Below, in pieces: positions 1 to 9,524 of a stretch of 64,000 bases of DNA. Position numbers and translations under genes: made by a program. Source of the stretch: Bradyrhizobium sp. 141 (GTDB lineage Bacteria; Pseudomonadota; Alphaproteobacteria; Rhizobiales; Xanthobacteraceae); NCBI RefSeq assembly GCF_023074055.1, contig NZ_JADPKR010000115.1:246303-310302 (forward strand), read 5' to 3'. The notes under the pieces are model-generated. The model saw nothing but the letters and a program-made list of their open reading frames with translations, made no database searches and had not been told where the DNA came from. The first letter of the stretch is position 1. Each line of letters starts with the position of its first letter.

Positions 1-1
1 G

Positions 2-58
2 ATCTTCATCAAGAACAAGGACGGCGGCTATCGCCCGCGCAATCCGTCCCTGAACTGA
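2..58 (+). CDS. C-terminal end of an unidentified protein (5' part outside window)
   Basis: An open frame runs in from the left edge and stops with TGA. It gives an 18-residue hydrophilic tail (begins IFIKNKDGGY, ends NPSLN). This is too short to name. The bidirectional terminator at 82-110 lies 24 bases after the stop, which supports this being the true end of a rightward gene. Confidence 0.5.
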   Translation: MFIKNKDGGYRPRNPSLN

Positions 59-81
59 GTTTCGCCGACAGACGGTCAGCA

Positions 82-110
82 AAAAAGGCGCTCGAGATGA
101 GCGCCTTTTT
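82..110. terminator. Bidirectional rho-independent terminator
   Basis: A GGCGCTC / GAGCGCC stem (87-93 with 99-105) has a 5-base loop and is flanked by an A run on the left and a T run on the right. It can end transcription from both sides: the rightward gene stopping at 58 and the leftward ialB-like gene stopping at 133. Confidence 0.85.
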
Positions 111-132
111 CATGTCCGGGATCTGGTCCCGA

Positions 133-951
133 TTACTTCTGACCAGCCGGTGCCGCACCGGGAGGCGTACCCTGCTGCTCGAGCTTCTTGCGCTGCTCGT
201 CGGCCTTCTTCTGAAGCTCTTCCTGAAGCTTCTTCTGGGTTTCCTCGAACACCTTCGGATCGGTCGGCGGACCGTCATAGGCCTTCTGGAATTCGCCGGC
301 GAGCGGCAGCGGCAGGGTCAGCGGCGCGCCATTGGCATTGATCGCCTGGACGACCAGATTCTGGCCCTTCTTCATGTTGTTGATGAGCTCAGGCGTCGCC
401 TCGTAGTCCGACATGCAGCCGTTCTGGAAGCAGATCACGTAGGGTTGCTGCAGCGGCGCGTTGCTGTCCACGATGATGCGGGTGCCGTGCACGAGTTGCA
501 TGCCGAGCGGCAGCGTCACGCGCAGGATCTTCTTCGGCTCGCCTTCCGGCTCGATGATGACGGCGGCGATGACCGGCTGGCCCGACTCGATGCGGCCGTC
601 CTTGCCGGTGAAGCAGACCTGCTTGGCGTTGGCGTCCTGGCCCTTCAGGCAGAACTTGGTCCAGGGGGCATAGATCAGCTGGATCTGCTGGTCAGCCGGC
701 TGGGCCGCGCCCTGCTGCGCCGGAGCGCCCTGGGCGGGAGCCTGCTGGGCCTGCGGAGACGCTGCGGGTGCCGGAGCCTTCGGAGCAGCCTTGGGAGCGG
801 CTTTCGGGGCCGGAGCCGCCTTGGGCGCGCCCGGGGCCGGCGCCGGGGTCTGGGCCTCGGCGGCAAACGGAACGGCCAACGCCGTCGCCGTCAACAGGGC
901 GAGAAGTCGCCCACGCGGCCGGACGGACGCGGCCAAGTAACGGAAATTCAT
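133..951 (-). CDS. Invasion-associated locus B (IalB) family periplasmic protein
   Basis: 272 residues. A hydrophobic signal sequence (about residues 10-33, ending AEAQ) is followed by a long Ala/Pro/Lys-rich linker (35-90) and then a compact domain starting near APWTKFC. That domain has the paired cysteines (KFCLKG, KQVCFTG, VICFQNGC) seen in IalB proteins. The tail (about 230-272) is charged and Gln/Lys-rich with coiled-coil character. The family is named for Bartonella IalB and is widespread in Rhizobiales as exported proteins. The biochemical role is not known, and the invasion name should not be read literally here. The gene ends at the bidirectional terminator at 82-110. Confidence 0.85.
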   Translation of the reverse strand: MNFRYLAASVRPRGRLLALLTATALAVPFAAEAQTPAPAPGAPKAAPAPKAAPKAAPKAPAPAASPQAQQAPAQGAPAQQGAAQPADQQIQLIYAPWTKFCLKGQDANAKQVCFTGKDGRIESGQPVIAAVIIEPEGEPKKILRVTLPLGMQLVHGTRIIVDSNAPLQQPYVICFQNGCMSDYEATPELINNMKKGQNLVVQAINANGAPLTLPLPLAGEFQKAYDGPPTDPKVFEETQKKLQEELQKKADEQRKKLEQQGTPPGAAPAGQK

Positions 952-1212
952 TGCGGAAAACCCTTTCTGAACGGGAAGTGCCCGAACCGCTCCGAAGCGC
1001 CGAACCTAGCCGCCTTGGGCGCGGCTCTCTTCCCGTCAATTGAGGCAGATAAGTGACGGGCTCGGCGCTCTTGCGCGATTGCCCGCCTTCTTAACGTGGC
1101 CGACGAAAAGATCAATGCCGACAAGCGCCTTTGGCCACATCCGCAGCTGCACCCCGGTGAAATTCCCTGTGATAGGATTCATGCCTACCGGTCCTCGAAT
1201 CAACGTGTGCTG

Positions 1213-3069
1213 ATGTTCATGTTCCAACGCCTTTTCGAGGGCCCCGGTGTCGGTGTTTGCGTCTTGGCCGCAGCCCTTGTCTTGATCCTCGGCGGGGGAC
1301 TCTCGACAGGCGCCGCACGGGCCGAGGAGGCGCATGCCATCGCCATGCACGGCAAGCCGGCGATGCCGGCCGATTTCACCCACATGCCCTACGTCAATCC
1401 CGATGCCCCCAAGGGCGGCCGATTGACCTGGGGTGTTCTCGGAACCTTCGACAGTCTCAATCCCTTCATCGTGAGGGGACTGGCCGTGCAGCAGATGCGG
1501 GGCTACGTGGTCGAGAGCTTGCTCGCGCGCGGCAATGACGAGCCGTTCACGCTCTACGGCCTGCTCGCCAGGAGCGTCGAAACCGACGACGAGCGAAGCT
1601 TCGTCACGTTCCGCCTCGATCCCCGCGCCCGTTTCGCCGACGGCAAGCCGGTCACGGCCGAGGACGTGCTGTTCTCCTGGCAGCTGCTGCGCGACCACGG
1701 CCGGCCGAACCACCGGCAGTACTACGCCAAAGTCGCCAAGGCCGAGGCGACCGATCCCCTCACCGTCCGCTTCGACCTCGCAGGCGCCAACGACCGCGAG
1801 CTACCACTGATCCTCGGCCTGATGCCGATCCTGCCCAAGCATGCAGTCGATGTCGCGACCTTCGAGGAGACGACGCTGACGAGCCCGATTGGCTCCGGTC
1901 CCTATCGCGTCACGGCGGTGAAGCCCGGGGCCAGCGTGACGCTCACCCGCAATCCCGACTATTGGGGCCGCGACCTGCCCATCAACCGCGGGCTCTACAA
2001 TTTCGACGAGATCAGGCTCGACTATTTTCGCGAGGCCAACGGCCAGTTCGAAGCCTTCAAGCGCGGCCTCTATGATTTCCGCGTCGAGCACGAGCCGCTG
2101 CGCTGGCACGACGGCTATGATTTTCCGGCAGTGAAAAGCGGCGAGGTGATCCGCGACACCGTCAAGCCAGGCGTGCCGCAGCCATCCGAGTTCCTGGTGT
2201 TCAACACGCGCCGGCCGATCTTCGCCGACATCCGCGTGCGCCAGGCGCTGACGCTGCTGTTCGATTTCGAGCTGGTCAACCGCAACTATTTCTTCGGCCT
2301 GTATGCGCGGGTTGCCGGCTATTTCGCCGGCTCCGACCTGTCGGCCTATGGCCGCCCCGCGGATGCGCGCGAGCGCGAGCTGCTCAAGCCGTTCGCGGCT
2401 CGAATTCCAGCCGACATCATGGACGGCAGCTACCGCCTTCCCACGACCGACGGTTCGGGGCGCGACCGCACCACGCTGCGCGCCGCGCTGAAACTATTGT
2501 CGGAGGCCGGCTACGATCTCGAAGGCACCGTGCTGCGCAACCGTGCGACCAGGGCGCCCTTCACCTTCGAGATCCTGGTCACGACCCGCGACCAGGAGCG
2601 TATCGCGCTCGCATTCCAGCGCGACCTCAAGCGCGCCGGCATCGAGCCGAGCGTGCGGTCGGTCGATCCCGTGCAGTTCGACCAGCGCCGGCTCGCTTTC
2701 GAGTTCGACATGATCCAGAATCGCTGGGATCAGTCGCTGTCGCCCGGCAACGAGCAATCTTTCTACTGGGGCAGCGCCGCCGCGGACAATCCGGGGACTC
2801 GCAACTACATGGGCGCCAGGGATCCTGCGGTCGATGCCATGATCGCCGCCCTGCTCGAGGCCCGTGAACATACGGATTTCGTCGCGACGGTACGGGCCCT
2901 CGATCGCGCTTTGATCGCGGGCTTCTACACAATCCCCCTGTTTAACGTATCCGAGCAATGGATCGCGCGCTGGAATCGGATAGAACGACCCAAGGCCACC
3001 TCGCTCTCCGGCTATTTGCCGGAGACCTGGTGGTCGAAGGGGCAGCCGCAAGCTCATCAAGCAAAGTGA
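1213..3069 (+). CDS. YejA-like extracellular solute-binding protein (family 5)
   Basis: 618 residues from ATG 1213. That start leaves a clean signal peptide (MFMFQRL..., cleaved near ARAEEA). The frame stays open up to GTG 1096, but the added residues would hide the signal. After the signal come HGKPAMPADF and YVNPDAPKGG, close to the N-terminal pattern of YejA, the periplasmic binding protein of peptide/microcin C ABC importers. The length fits family 5. It probably binds peptides in the periplasm. No permease or ATPase genes are adjacent: the next gene, 4 bases downstream, is ligase-like, so it is an orphan binding protein here. Confidence 0.85.
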   Translation: MFMFQRLFEGPGVGVCVLAAALVLILGGGLSTGAARAEEAHAIAMHGKPAMPADFTHMPYVNPDAPKGGRLTWGVLGTFDSLNPFIVRGLAVQQMRGYVVESLLARGNDEPFTLYGLLARSVETDDERSFVTFRLDPRARFADGKPVTAEDVLFSWQLLRDHGRPNHRQYYAKVAKAEATDPLTVRFDLAGANDRELPLILGLMPILPKHAVDVATFEETTLTSPIGSGPYRVTAVKPGASVTLTRNPDYWGRDLPINRGLYNFDEIRLDYFREANGQFEAFKRGLYDFRVEHEPLRWHDGYDFPAVKSGEVIRDTVKPGVPQPSEFLVFNTRRPIFADIRVRQALTLLFDFELVNRNYFFGLYARVAGYFAGSDLSAYGRPADARERELLKPFAARIPADIMDGSYRLPTTDGSGRDRTTLRAALKLLSEAGYDLEGTVLRNRATRAPFTFEILVTTRDQERIALAFQRDLKRAGIEPSVRSVDPVQFDQRRLAFEFDMIQNRWDQSLSPGNEQSFYWGSAAADNPGTRNYMGARDPAVDAMIAALLEAREHTDFVATVRALDRALIAGFYTIPLFNVSEQWIARWNRIERPKATSLSGYLPETWWSKGQPQAHQAK

Positions 3070-3073
3070 CGCC

Positions 3074-4576
3074 GTGAACCAGCCAGCCATATCGCCGACG
3101 CTCGACACGTTGTTCCAGCGCACGCTGATGCGGCAACCGCACGCGCCCGCGCTGCTCGACCCGCTCAACAAGGCTCGCGTGACCGGGCACCAACCGCGAC
3201 GGATGACCTATGCCGAGGCCGACACGGCCATCGAGGCGCTGTCGGCCTATTTCGTCGAATCGGGCCTGCCGGCCAATTCCGTCATTGCGATCCAATTGCC
3301 TGCCACGGTCGAGTTCGTGCTCACCGTGCTCGCCGCCCATCGCGCCGGCCTCGTCGTCGCAGTGCTGCCGCTGCTGTGGCGGCATGCGGAACTGACTGCT
3401 GCGCTCAATCGCACGGCGGCGCGCGCCATCGTCACCATGAGCACGGTCGACGGCGTCAGCTATGCCGACCTCGCGATGCATGCGGCCGCCGAAGCCTTCT
3501 CGATCCGTCACGTCTGTGGCTTCGGCACTGATCTCCCCGAAGGCATGGCTTCGCTCGACGAGGTCCTGGCCCGCCCGCCCGGCGCCACGCGCGCCGTGAT
3601 CCAGGACGGCCGCAAGGCGGCGATGATCTCCTTTGACGTCACCGCGGAGGGCTTTCGCCCGGTGCCGCGGCCGCATTTCAGCCTGATCGCCGGCGGACTT
3701 GCGATGTCGCTGGAAGCCGACATCAGGCAGGGCGCGACCGTGATGGCGGCGTTCGCGCCAATGTCGTTCGCCGGCCTCGCCTCCTCGCTCGCAGTATGGT
3801 TGCTCTCCGGCGGCGCGCTGGCGCTGCATCATCCCTTCGAGAACGAGGTGCTGGAGCAGCAGATCAACGAGCATGAATGCGAGGTGCTGATCGCGCCGGC
3901 GCAGCTTGCCTTGCGCCTTGGCGATTCCGACCTGGCGGCCCGGATGCCGTCCGTGCGCAACGTCGTCGGCCTGTGGCGCGCGCCCGAGCAGGTGGCGGCA
4001 AGCGATGCCTGGATCGCGCCGCATGCGCCATTGACGGACGTCTATCTGTTCGGCGAGGCCGGCCTGTTCGGCGCCCGCCGCGGCGAGGACGGCATGCCTG
4101 TCGCGGTGATGCCGGGGCCGCACGGCGCGCCGCGGGAGCAATCCGGCTCCTCAATCGCCGGCGAAATCCTGCTGACGCCTAAGGGCACGCTCGGCCTGCG
4201 CGGCGCGATGGTGCCGATCGCGGCCTATGCCCCGCCGCAGCCGGTCGGCGACACGCTGATCGCACAGCCGCCGCGCGATTATGTCGACACCGGCTATGCC
4301 GCACGGCTGGACCGCCCGAGCGGCGCGATCTGCATCACCGCGCCGCCCTCCGGCATCATGGCCGTCGGCGGCTACCGCTTCCTCTCCAACGACCTGCAGG
4401 AATGGGCACGCCGGCTCGGCCAGGGCGCGCTGCTCACCGCGCTGCCCGACCGGCTTTCGGGCCACAGGCTGGCCGGACGCGCCCAGGACAATGCCCGCGC
4501 CCGCGAGGCACTCAGCGAGCTCGGCCTTAACCCCCTGATGGTCGAGGCTTTTCGCGACCGCTCCGGTCCGGTCTAG
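3074..4576 (+). CDS. AMP-dependent synthetase/ligase-like protein, degenerate P-loop
   Basis: 500 residues, GTG start 4 bases after the YejA-like stop, so probably co-transcribed. The N-terminal half has the adenylate-forming-enzyme layout (RMTYAEAD, then NSVIAIQLPATVEFV, then HRAGLVVAVLPLL). The usual Ser/Thr/Gly-rich phosphate-binding loop (TSGTTGxPKG) is replaced near residue 180 by MISFDVTAEGFRPVPRPH. No clear A8/A10 lysine motif is visible at the C-terminus. It therefore looks like an acyl-CoA-synthetase fold that may no longer adenylate. It could act on fatty or aryl acids by another route or have become a binding protein. The family call is firm; the activity is doubtful. Confidence 0.7.
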   Translation: MNQPAISPTLDTLFQRTLMRQPHAPALLDPLNKARVTGHQPRRMTYAEADTAIEALSAYFVESGLPANSVIAIQLPATVEFVLTVLAAHRAGLVVAVLPLLWRHAELTAALNRTAARAIVTMSTVDGVSYADLAMHAAAEAFSIRHVCGFGTDLPEGMASLDEVLARPPGATRAVIQDGRKAAMISFDVTAEGFRPVPRPHFSLIAGGLAMSLEADIRQGATVMAAFAPMSFAGLASSLAVWLLSGGALALHHPFENEVLEQQINEHECEVLIAPAQLALRLGDSDLAARMPSVRNVVGLWRAPEQVAASDAWIAPHAPLTDVYLFGEAGLFGARRGEDGMPVAVMPGPHGAPREQSGSSIAGEILLTPKGTLGLRGAMVPIAAYAPPQPVGDTLIAQPPRDYVDTGYAARLDRPSGAICITAPPSGIMAVGGYRFLSNDLQEWARRLGQGALLTALPDRLSGHRLAGRAQDNARAREALSELGLNPLMVEAFRDRSGPV

Positions 4577-4661
4577 GCGCAGTTTCGCCTGGTCCGTTGA
4601 CGCTGCATTAATGCGGCCAATCTAGATTGCGCGGCAACTGTCGCGTGATCAGAGTTTCCGA

Positions 4662-5885
4662 ATGTCCCAGGCGGGCCCGATCCTGTTTGTGTCCAATGCC
4701 GAGCGGCCGCCCTTCGTCGGGGCGCTGGACGAGGCGCGGCTGTTTCCCGTGGTCGACACCGACTGGGCCAGCGCGGCGCGCGCGGTCGAAGAGGTGCTGC
4801 CAGCCGCGATTCTCGCTGTGATGCATGGCGGACACGAGCCGCATTTGGCCGCGCTCTCAAGGAAGATCGCCGACCAATCGCCCTACCTTCCCTTCGTGGC
4901 CGTGGATGCGGCGGGCACGCTGCCTCACAACGCCCTGCCCTTCTCCTCGCGCGCCGGCAATCCCGACCGCCTGATCGCACGGCTTCGCGCCGCCCTGCGC
5001 GTGCGCACGCTCCACGCCACGGTGTTGCGCCGGCTGCCGGAAGTGAAGGTCGCACTGCCGCAAGGTGATCCCGCACGCGATGCCACCGTGCTCCTGGTCG
5101 GCAGGGGCGCGGCCTATCCCGCGCTTTCCGTAGCGCTCGGTGAACGGGTCGGCGTGGTCGGCGCGCTCTCGATCGAGGCCGCCGCGAAACACCTCAACAC
5201 CCGTGACCTCGACGGCGTCGTGCTCGCCGAGGGTTTTACAGCGCGCGTCACCGACGCCTTTCTCACGGTGCTCGCCGAGGACACCCGCTTCCGCAGCCTG
5301 CCCGTCGTCGTCACCGCGCACCAGCTGACGCAGACTTACGACCTGCCCAATCTCGAGCTGATCCCGGGCGAGCCGGCCAAGGTCGCAGCCAATGCGCTGC
5401 CCCTGATCCGCCAGCACGCGATGGAAGCGCAATTGAGCCGGACGCTGCGCTCGATCGATGCGGGCGGCTGGCTCGATCCGCGCAGCGGCCTGCTGACGGT
5501 GGAAGCTTTCGCCCGCGATTTCGCCAAGGCGGTCGAGCAGACGCTGGCCCGCGGCGGCGGCTTGTCGGTCGCACGCTTCGCTTTCGACCCCGGCAATTCC
5601 CGCGCCCAGCTCGATGCCGCCCGCATCCTCAGCCGCCTGATGCGGCAGATGGATTTCGGCGCGGCGCAGAAGGACGGCTCGGTCATCGTCGTGTTTGCGG
5701 AAACCGACTTCCGCACCGCCCACATGATCGCCCGCCGCCTCTCCGCGGTGATGCGGCACACCTCCAACGGCAAGCACGAGATGCGCAGCGAGCCCGTCGT
5801 CAGCGTGGATTCGCTGTCGTCGTCGGATACGGCAAGGTCGCTGCTGGCGCGGCTGTCGGCGGATGCGTCAAGGGCGGCGTCGTAA
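4662..5885 (+). CDS. Degenerate GGDEF-like / receiver-like signalling protein
   Basis: 407 residues. The N-terminal two thirds reads as tandem receiver-like alpha/beta domains (ATVLLVGRGAAYPALS, then DLDGVVLAEGF, then LPVVVTAHQ). The last 150 residues follow the GGDEF fold: DPRSGLLTVEAFARDF matches the usual D-LTGL-NR-F entry, and MARRLS-like helices follow. The signature loop reads QKDGSVIVVF instead of GGDEF/GGEEF, so diguanylate cyclase activity is unlikely. It may bind a partner or nucleotide. It lies 85 bases after the ligase-like gene in the same direction. Function unknown. Confidence 0.6.
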   Translation: MSQAGPILFVSNAERPPFVGALDEARLFPVVDTDWASAARAVEEVLPAAILAVMHGGHEPHLAALSRKIADQSPYLPFVAVDAAGTLPHNALPFSSRAGNPDRLIARLRAALRVRTLHATVLRRLPEVKVALPQGDPARDATVLLVGRGAAYPALSVALGERVGVVGALSIEAAAKHLNTRDLDGVVLAEGFTARVTDAFLTVLAEDTRFRSLPVVVTAHQLTQTYDLPNLELIPGEPAKVAANALPLIRQHAMEAQLSRTLRSIDAGGWLDPRSGLLTVEAFARDFAKAVEQTLARGGGLSVARFAFDPGNSRAQLDAARILSRLMRQMDFGAAQKDGSVIVVFAETDFRTAHMIARRLSAVMRHTSNGKHEMRSEPVVSVDSLSSSDTARSLLARLSADASRAAS

Positions 5886-5900
5886 TCACGACCTCGCTGC

Positions 5901-5990
5901 CGTAGGGTGGGCAAAGGCGCACTTGCGCCGTGCCCACCATTTTCCTGACGACGGCTGCGGTGGGCACGCTTCGCTTTGCCCACCCTACGG
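5901..5990. repeat. Intergenic palindromic repeat, GTAGGGTGGGCAAAG family (copy 1 of 3)
   Basis: Begins CGTAGGGTGGGCAAAG and ends CTTTGCCCACCCTACGG. Two inner GTGCCCACC / GGTGGGCAC arms sit around a variable centre, so the whole folds as a long hairpin. Related copies lie at 32118-32212 and 55664-55758. It separates the convergent GGDEF-like gene and mfd. Confidence 0.85.
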
Positions 5991-6005
5991 CATCTCGCCT
6001 CGCTC

Positions 6006-9000
6006 TCACGCCGCCTTCTTGCTCTCCGCGAGCTGCGCCAGCTGGCGCATGATCTCCGTCGTGCCGGCGAGACGCTCTTCCGGCGTCTCCCAATCCTGCA
6101 GGAACACCACCTTCATGTCGGGCCGCACCTTGGCGGCCTGGCCGTGGCTGCGGATGAACGTCACCAGGCGATCGGGATGGGCGAACGAATTGTCGCGGAA
6201 GGCGATGACGGCGCCCTTCGGGCCGGCGTCGATCTTTCCGACATTGGCCCGGCGGCAGAACGCCTTGATCGCGGCGACCTTGAACAGGTAGCGCACCTCG
6301 TCCGGCAGCACGCCGAAGCGGTCGCGCATCTCGGCGCCAAAGTTCTCGATCTCCTCCTCGCTGTCGAGGTCGGCAAGGCGCCGGTACAGCGACAGCCGGA
6401 CCGAGAGGTCGCTGACATAGTCCTCCGGAATGAGCACGGGCATGCCGATCGTGATCGACGGCGACCAGCGGTCGGCGGCGGGCTCGGAGACGCCAGCCTT
6501 GAGGTTGACGATCGCCTCCTCCAGCATCGATTGGTAGAGCTCGAAACCGACCTCCTTGATGTGGCCGGACTGCTCCTCGCCGAGCAGATTGCCGGCGCCG
6601 CGAATGTCGAGGTCGTGGGAGGCAAGCTGGAAGCCTGCGCCCAGCGTCTCCAGCGATTGCAGCACGGTGAGCCGGCGCTCGGCCTGCGCCGTGATCTTCT
6701 GCTGCGCCGGCAGCGTGAACAGCGCATAGGCGCGCAGCTTGGCACGGCCGACGCGGCCGCGGAGCTGATAGAGCTGGGCGAGACCGAACATGTCGGCACG
6801 ATGCACGATCAGCGTGTTGGCGTTGGGAATGTCGAGGCCGGATTCCACGATCGTGGTCGACAGCAGGATGTCGAACTTGCCGTCGTAGAACGCGGTCATG
6901 ATGTCCTCGATCACGGCGGGCGGCATCTGGCCATGCGCGACCGCGACCTTCATCTCCGGCACGTTCTTGTCGAGGAAGTCCTTGACCTCGGCGAGGTCGT
7001 CGATGCGCGGCACCACGTAGAACGCCTGCCCGCCGCGATAGCGCTCGCGCAGCAATGCCTCGCGGATCATCAGGGGATCATGCGGGGCAACGAAGGTGCG
7101 CACCGCCAGGCGATCGACCGGGGGTGATGCAATGATCGAGAGTTCGCGGACGCCGGTGAGCGCGAGTTGCAGCGTGCGCGGGATCGGCGTCGCCGAGAGC
7201 GTCAGCACGTGCACCTCGGAGCGAAGCGCTTTCAGCCGCTCCTTGTGGGTCACGCCAAAGTGCTGCTCCTCGTCGACGATAACGAGACCGAGGTCGCGGA
7301 ATTTGATCGCCTTGCCGAGCAGTGCATGGGTGCCGACGACGATGTCGATCGAGCCGTCGGCAATACCCTTCTTGACCAGATTGAGCTCTTTGGTCGCGAC
7401 CAGGCGCGAAGCCTGCGCCACGTTCACCGGAAAGCCCTTGAAGCGCTCCGTGAAGGTTCGTGCGTGCTGGCGCGCCAGGAGCGTGGTCGGCACCACGACC
7501 GCGACCTGCTTGCCCTCGAGCGCGACGGCAAACGCGGCGCGCAAGGCCACCTCGGTCTTGCCAAAACCGACGTCGCCGCAGATCAGCCGGTCCATCGGAC
7601 GGCCGAGTTCGAGGTCCTTTAGCGTCGATTCGATGGCCCCTAACTGGTCCTCGGTTTCGTCATAGGGGAAGCGTGCACAGAACTCGTCGTAGATGCCGGG
7701 CTGGACCAGAAGCTTGGGCGCCTCGTGCAGATGGCGAGCGGCAGCGATCTTGATCAGTTCGCCCGCGATCTCGCGGATACGATTCTTGAGCTTCGCCTTG
7801 CGGGTCTGCCAGCCGCCGCCGCCGAGCCGGTCGAGCTCGACCGTGGTCTGGTCGGATCCGTAGCGCGACAAGAGCTCGATGTTCTCGACCGGCAGGAACA
7901 GTTTTGTCTCGGCGGCATAGTGCAGTTCGAGACAGTCATGCGGCGCACCGGCGACATCAAGCGTTTGCAGGCCGACGAAGCGGCCGATGCCATGGTCGAC
8001 GTGGACGACGATGTCGCCGGCGGCAAGGCTCGTCACCTCCGAGATGAAATTGTCGAGCTTGCGGCTGGCCTTGCGCGGCCGCACCAGGCGGTCGCCCAGA
8101 ATGTCCTGCTCGCTGATGAGTGCGATCTCGTCGGTCTCGAAACCACTCTCGAGGCCGAGCACCGCGAGCATGGTCTCGTTGCGTGGGGTGGCCTGCACCG
8201 TGCGCCAGCTGTTGACGCTGGTGGTGTGGGTCAGCTTGTGGTCACGCAGCATCGAAGTCATGCGGTCGCGCGAGCCTTCGCTCCACAGCGCGATCACGAC
8301 CTTCTTGCGCTGGGCGTGCAGCGCCATCACATGGCTGACCACGGATTCGAACACGTTGACCGTGGTGTCGTTGCGCTCCGGCGCGAAGTCGCGGCCCTTG
8401 CGCGCACCGGCGTCGACGACACTGGTCCCGTCGGTCGGAACCGAAAATTGCGTCAACCGCACCAGCGGCATGTCGCTCTCGCGCTTGGTCCACTCCTCGT
8501 CGGTCAGATAAAGCCGATCCGGCGGCAGCGGCTTGTAGATCGCGCCGCCGCCCGGATGCTCCATGGCATCGCGCCGGGCCTCGTAATAGTCCAGGATCTG
8601 CTTGAAGCGTTCGCGGACGGCGTCCTCGGCCTGCGGCTCGATCGCGATCGGAGCCCCTTGCAGATAGTCGAACAGCGTGTCCATCCGGTCCTGGAACAGC
8701 GGCAGCCAGTGCTCCATGCCGGGATGGCGGCGGCCCTCGCTGACGGCCTCATACAGCGCATCGTCGCGCTCGGGCGCGCCGAACTCGGCGACATAGCCCA
8801 TGCGGAAACGGCGGATGGTGTCGGTGACGAGCTGGAACTCGGAGATCGGCACCAGGTCGAGCGCGCGCATGCCGAGCAGCGTGCGCTGGGTTTCGGCGTC
8901 GAAAGTGCGGATCGATTCTAGGCTGTCGCCGAAGAAGTCGAAACGGACCGGTTGATCGAGGCCGGCGGGAAACAAATCCAGAATGCCGCCGCGCACGGCA

Positions 9001-9524
9001 TATTCGCCGGGCTCGCGCACGGTCGAGGAGCGGTTGTAGCCGTTGTGCTCGAGCCAGGCGACGATGGTGTCCATCGGCACCACGTTGCCCGGCGCGACCG
9101 ACAGCGCCTGCGCCGCGACCAGCTCGCGCGCGGGCACGCGCTGCACGACGGCATTCACCGTCGTCAGCACGATCAGCGGCTTGTCGCTGCCCGTCAGGGA
9201 CGCAAGCCGTGCCAGCGTCGTCAGGCGTTGCGCCAGGATGCCGCCGTGCGGCGAGACGCGGTCATAGGGCTGGCAATCCCAGGCCGGGAAGGTCAGCACC
9301 GGCAGATCGGGGGCGAAGAACTGCAGCGCGCGTTCGAGCTGCTGCATGCGCGGACCGTCGCGGCAGACCACCGCAAGGCTGACGGCCGGCTTCTTTGGCC
9401 GCGCCGCGATGGCCCGGGCGAGATCGGAGACGACGAGGCCTTCGGCGCCTTCCGCGACATTGGCAAGCGTCAGCGCACGGCCGGGCGCAAGCAGCTCGGC
9501 CGGAGATTTCATGCCCTGCTTCAT
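6006..9524 (-). CDS. mfd: Transcription-repair coupling factor Mfd
   Basis: 1172 residues, normal for Mfd. It removes RNA polymerase stalled at lesions and recruits UvrA. The order of parts fits: a UvrB-like N-terminal module, a RID/CarD-like domain near residue 500 (DIVVHVDHGIGRF), then a RecG-like translocase with GDVGFGKTE (about 650), DEEQHFG (about 748) and TATP-type motifs (SATPIPRTL), and a C-terminal TRCF domain. Its ATG overlaps the sdhE stop as ATGA, so the two are translationally linked. A palindromic repeat follows its stop. A second Mfd-like gene lies at 33378-36755; this copy is the more conventional one. Confidence 0.97.
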   Translation of the reverse strand: MKQGMKSPAELLAPGRALTLANVAEGAEGLVVSDLARAIAARPKKPAVSLAVVCRDGPRMQQLERALQFFAPDLPVLTFPAWDCQPYDRVSPHGGILAQRLTTLARLASLTGSDKPLIVLTTVNAVVQRVPARELVAAQALSVAPGNVVPMDTIVAWLEHNGYNRSSTVREPGEYAVRGGILDLFPAGLDQPVRFDFFGDSLESIRTFDAETQRTLLGMRALDLVPISEFQLVTDTIRRFRMGYVAEFGAPERDDALYEAVSEGRRHPGMEHWLPLFQDRMDTLFDYLQGAPIAIEPQAEDAVRERFKQILDYYEARRDAMEHPGGGAIYKPLPPDRLYLTDEEWTKRESDMPLVRLTQFSVPTDGTSVVDAGARKGRDFAPERNDTTVNVFESVVSHVMALHAQRKKVVIALWSEGSRDRMTSMLRDHKLTHTTSVNSWRTVQATPRNETMLAVLGLESGFETDEIALISEQDILGDRLVRPRKASRKLDNFISEVTSLAAGDIVVHVDHGIGRFVGLQTLDVAGAPHDCLELHYAAETKLFLPVENIELLSRYGSDQTTVELDRLGGGGWQTRKAKLKNRIREIAGELIKIAAARHLHEAPKLLVQPGIYDEFCARFPYDETEDQLGAIESTLKDLELGRPMDRLICGDVGFGKTEVALRAAFAVALEGKQVAVVVPTTLLARQHARTFTERFKGFPVNVAQASRLVATKELNLVKKGIADGSIDIVVGTHALLGKAIKFRDLGLVIVDEEQHFGVTHKERLKALRSEVHVLTLSATPIPRTLQLALTGVRELSIIASPPVDRLAVRTFVAPHDPLMIREALLRERYRGGQAFYVVPRIDDLAEVKDFLDKNVPEMKVAVAHGQMPPAVIEDIMTAFYDGKFDILLSTTIVESGLDIPNANTLIVHRADMFGLAQLYQLRGRVGRAKLRAYALFTLPAQQKITAQAERRLTVLQSLETLGAGFQLASHDLDIRGAGNLLGEEQSGHIKEVGFELYQSMLEEAIVNLKAGVSEPAADRWSPSITIGMPVLIPEDYVSDLSVRLSLYRRLADLDSEEEIENFGAEMRDRFGVLPDEVRYLFKVAAIKAFCRRANVGKIDAGPKGAVIAFRDNSFAHPDRLVTFIRSHGQAAKVRPDMKVVFLQDWETPEERLAGTTEIMRQLAQLAESKKAA

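Noticed and set aside
97..1056. Long rightward frame (319 codons) over the ialB-like gene
   Set aside because: Leu/Arg-rich composition typical of the opposite strand of a GC-rich gene; the leftward frame has a signal peptide and family motifs.
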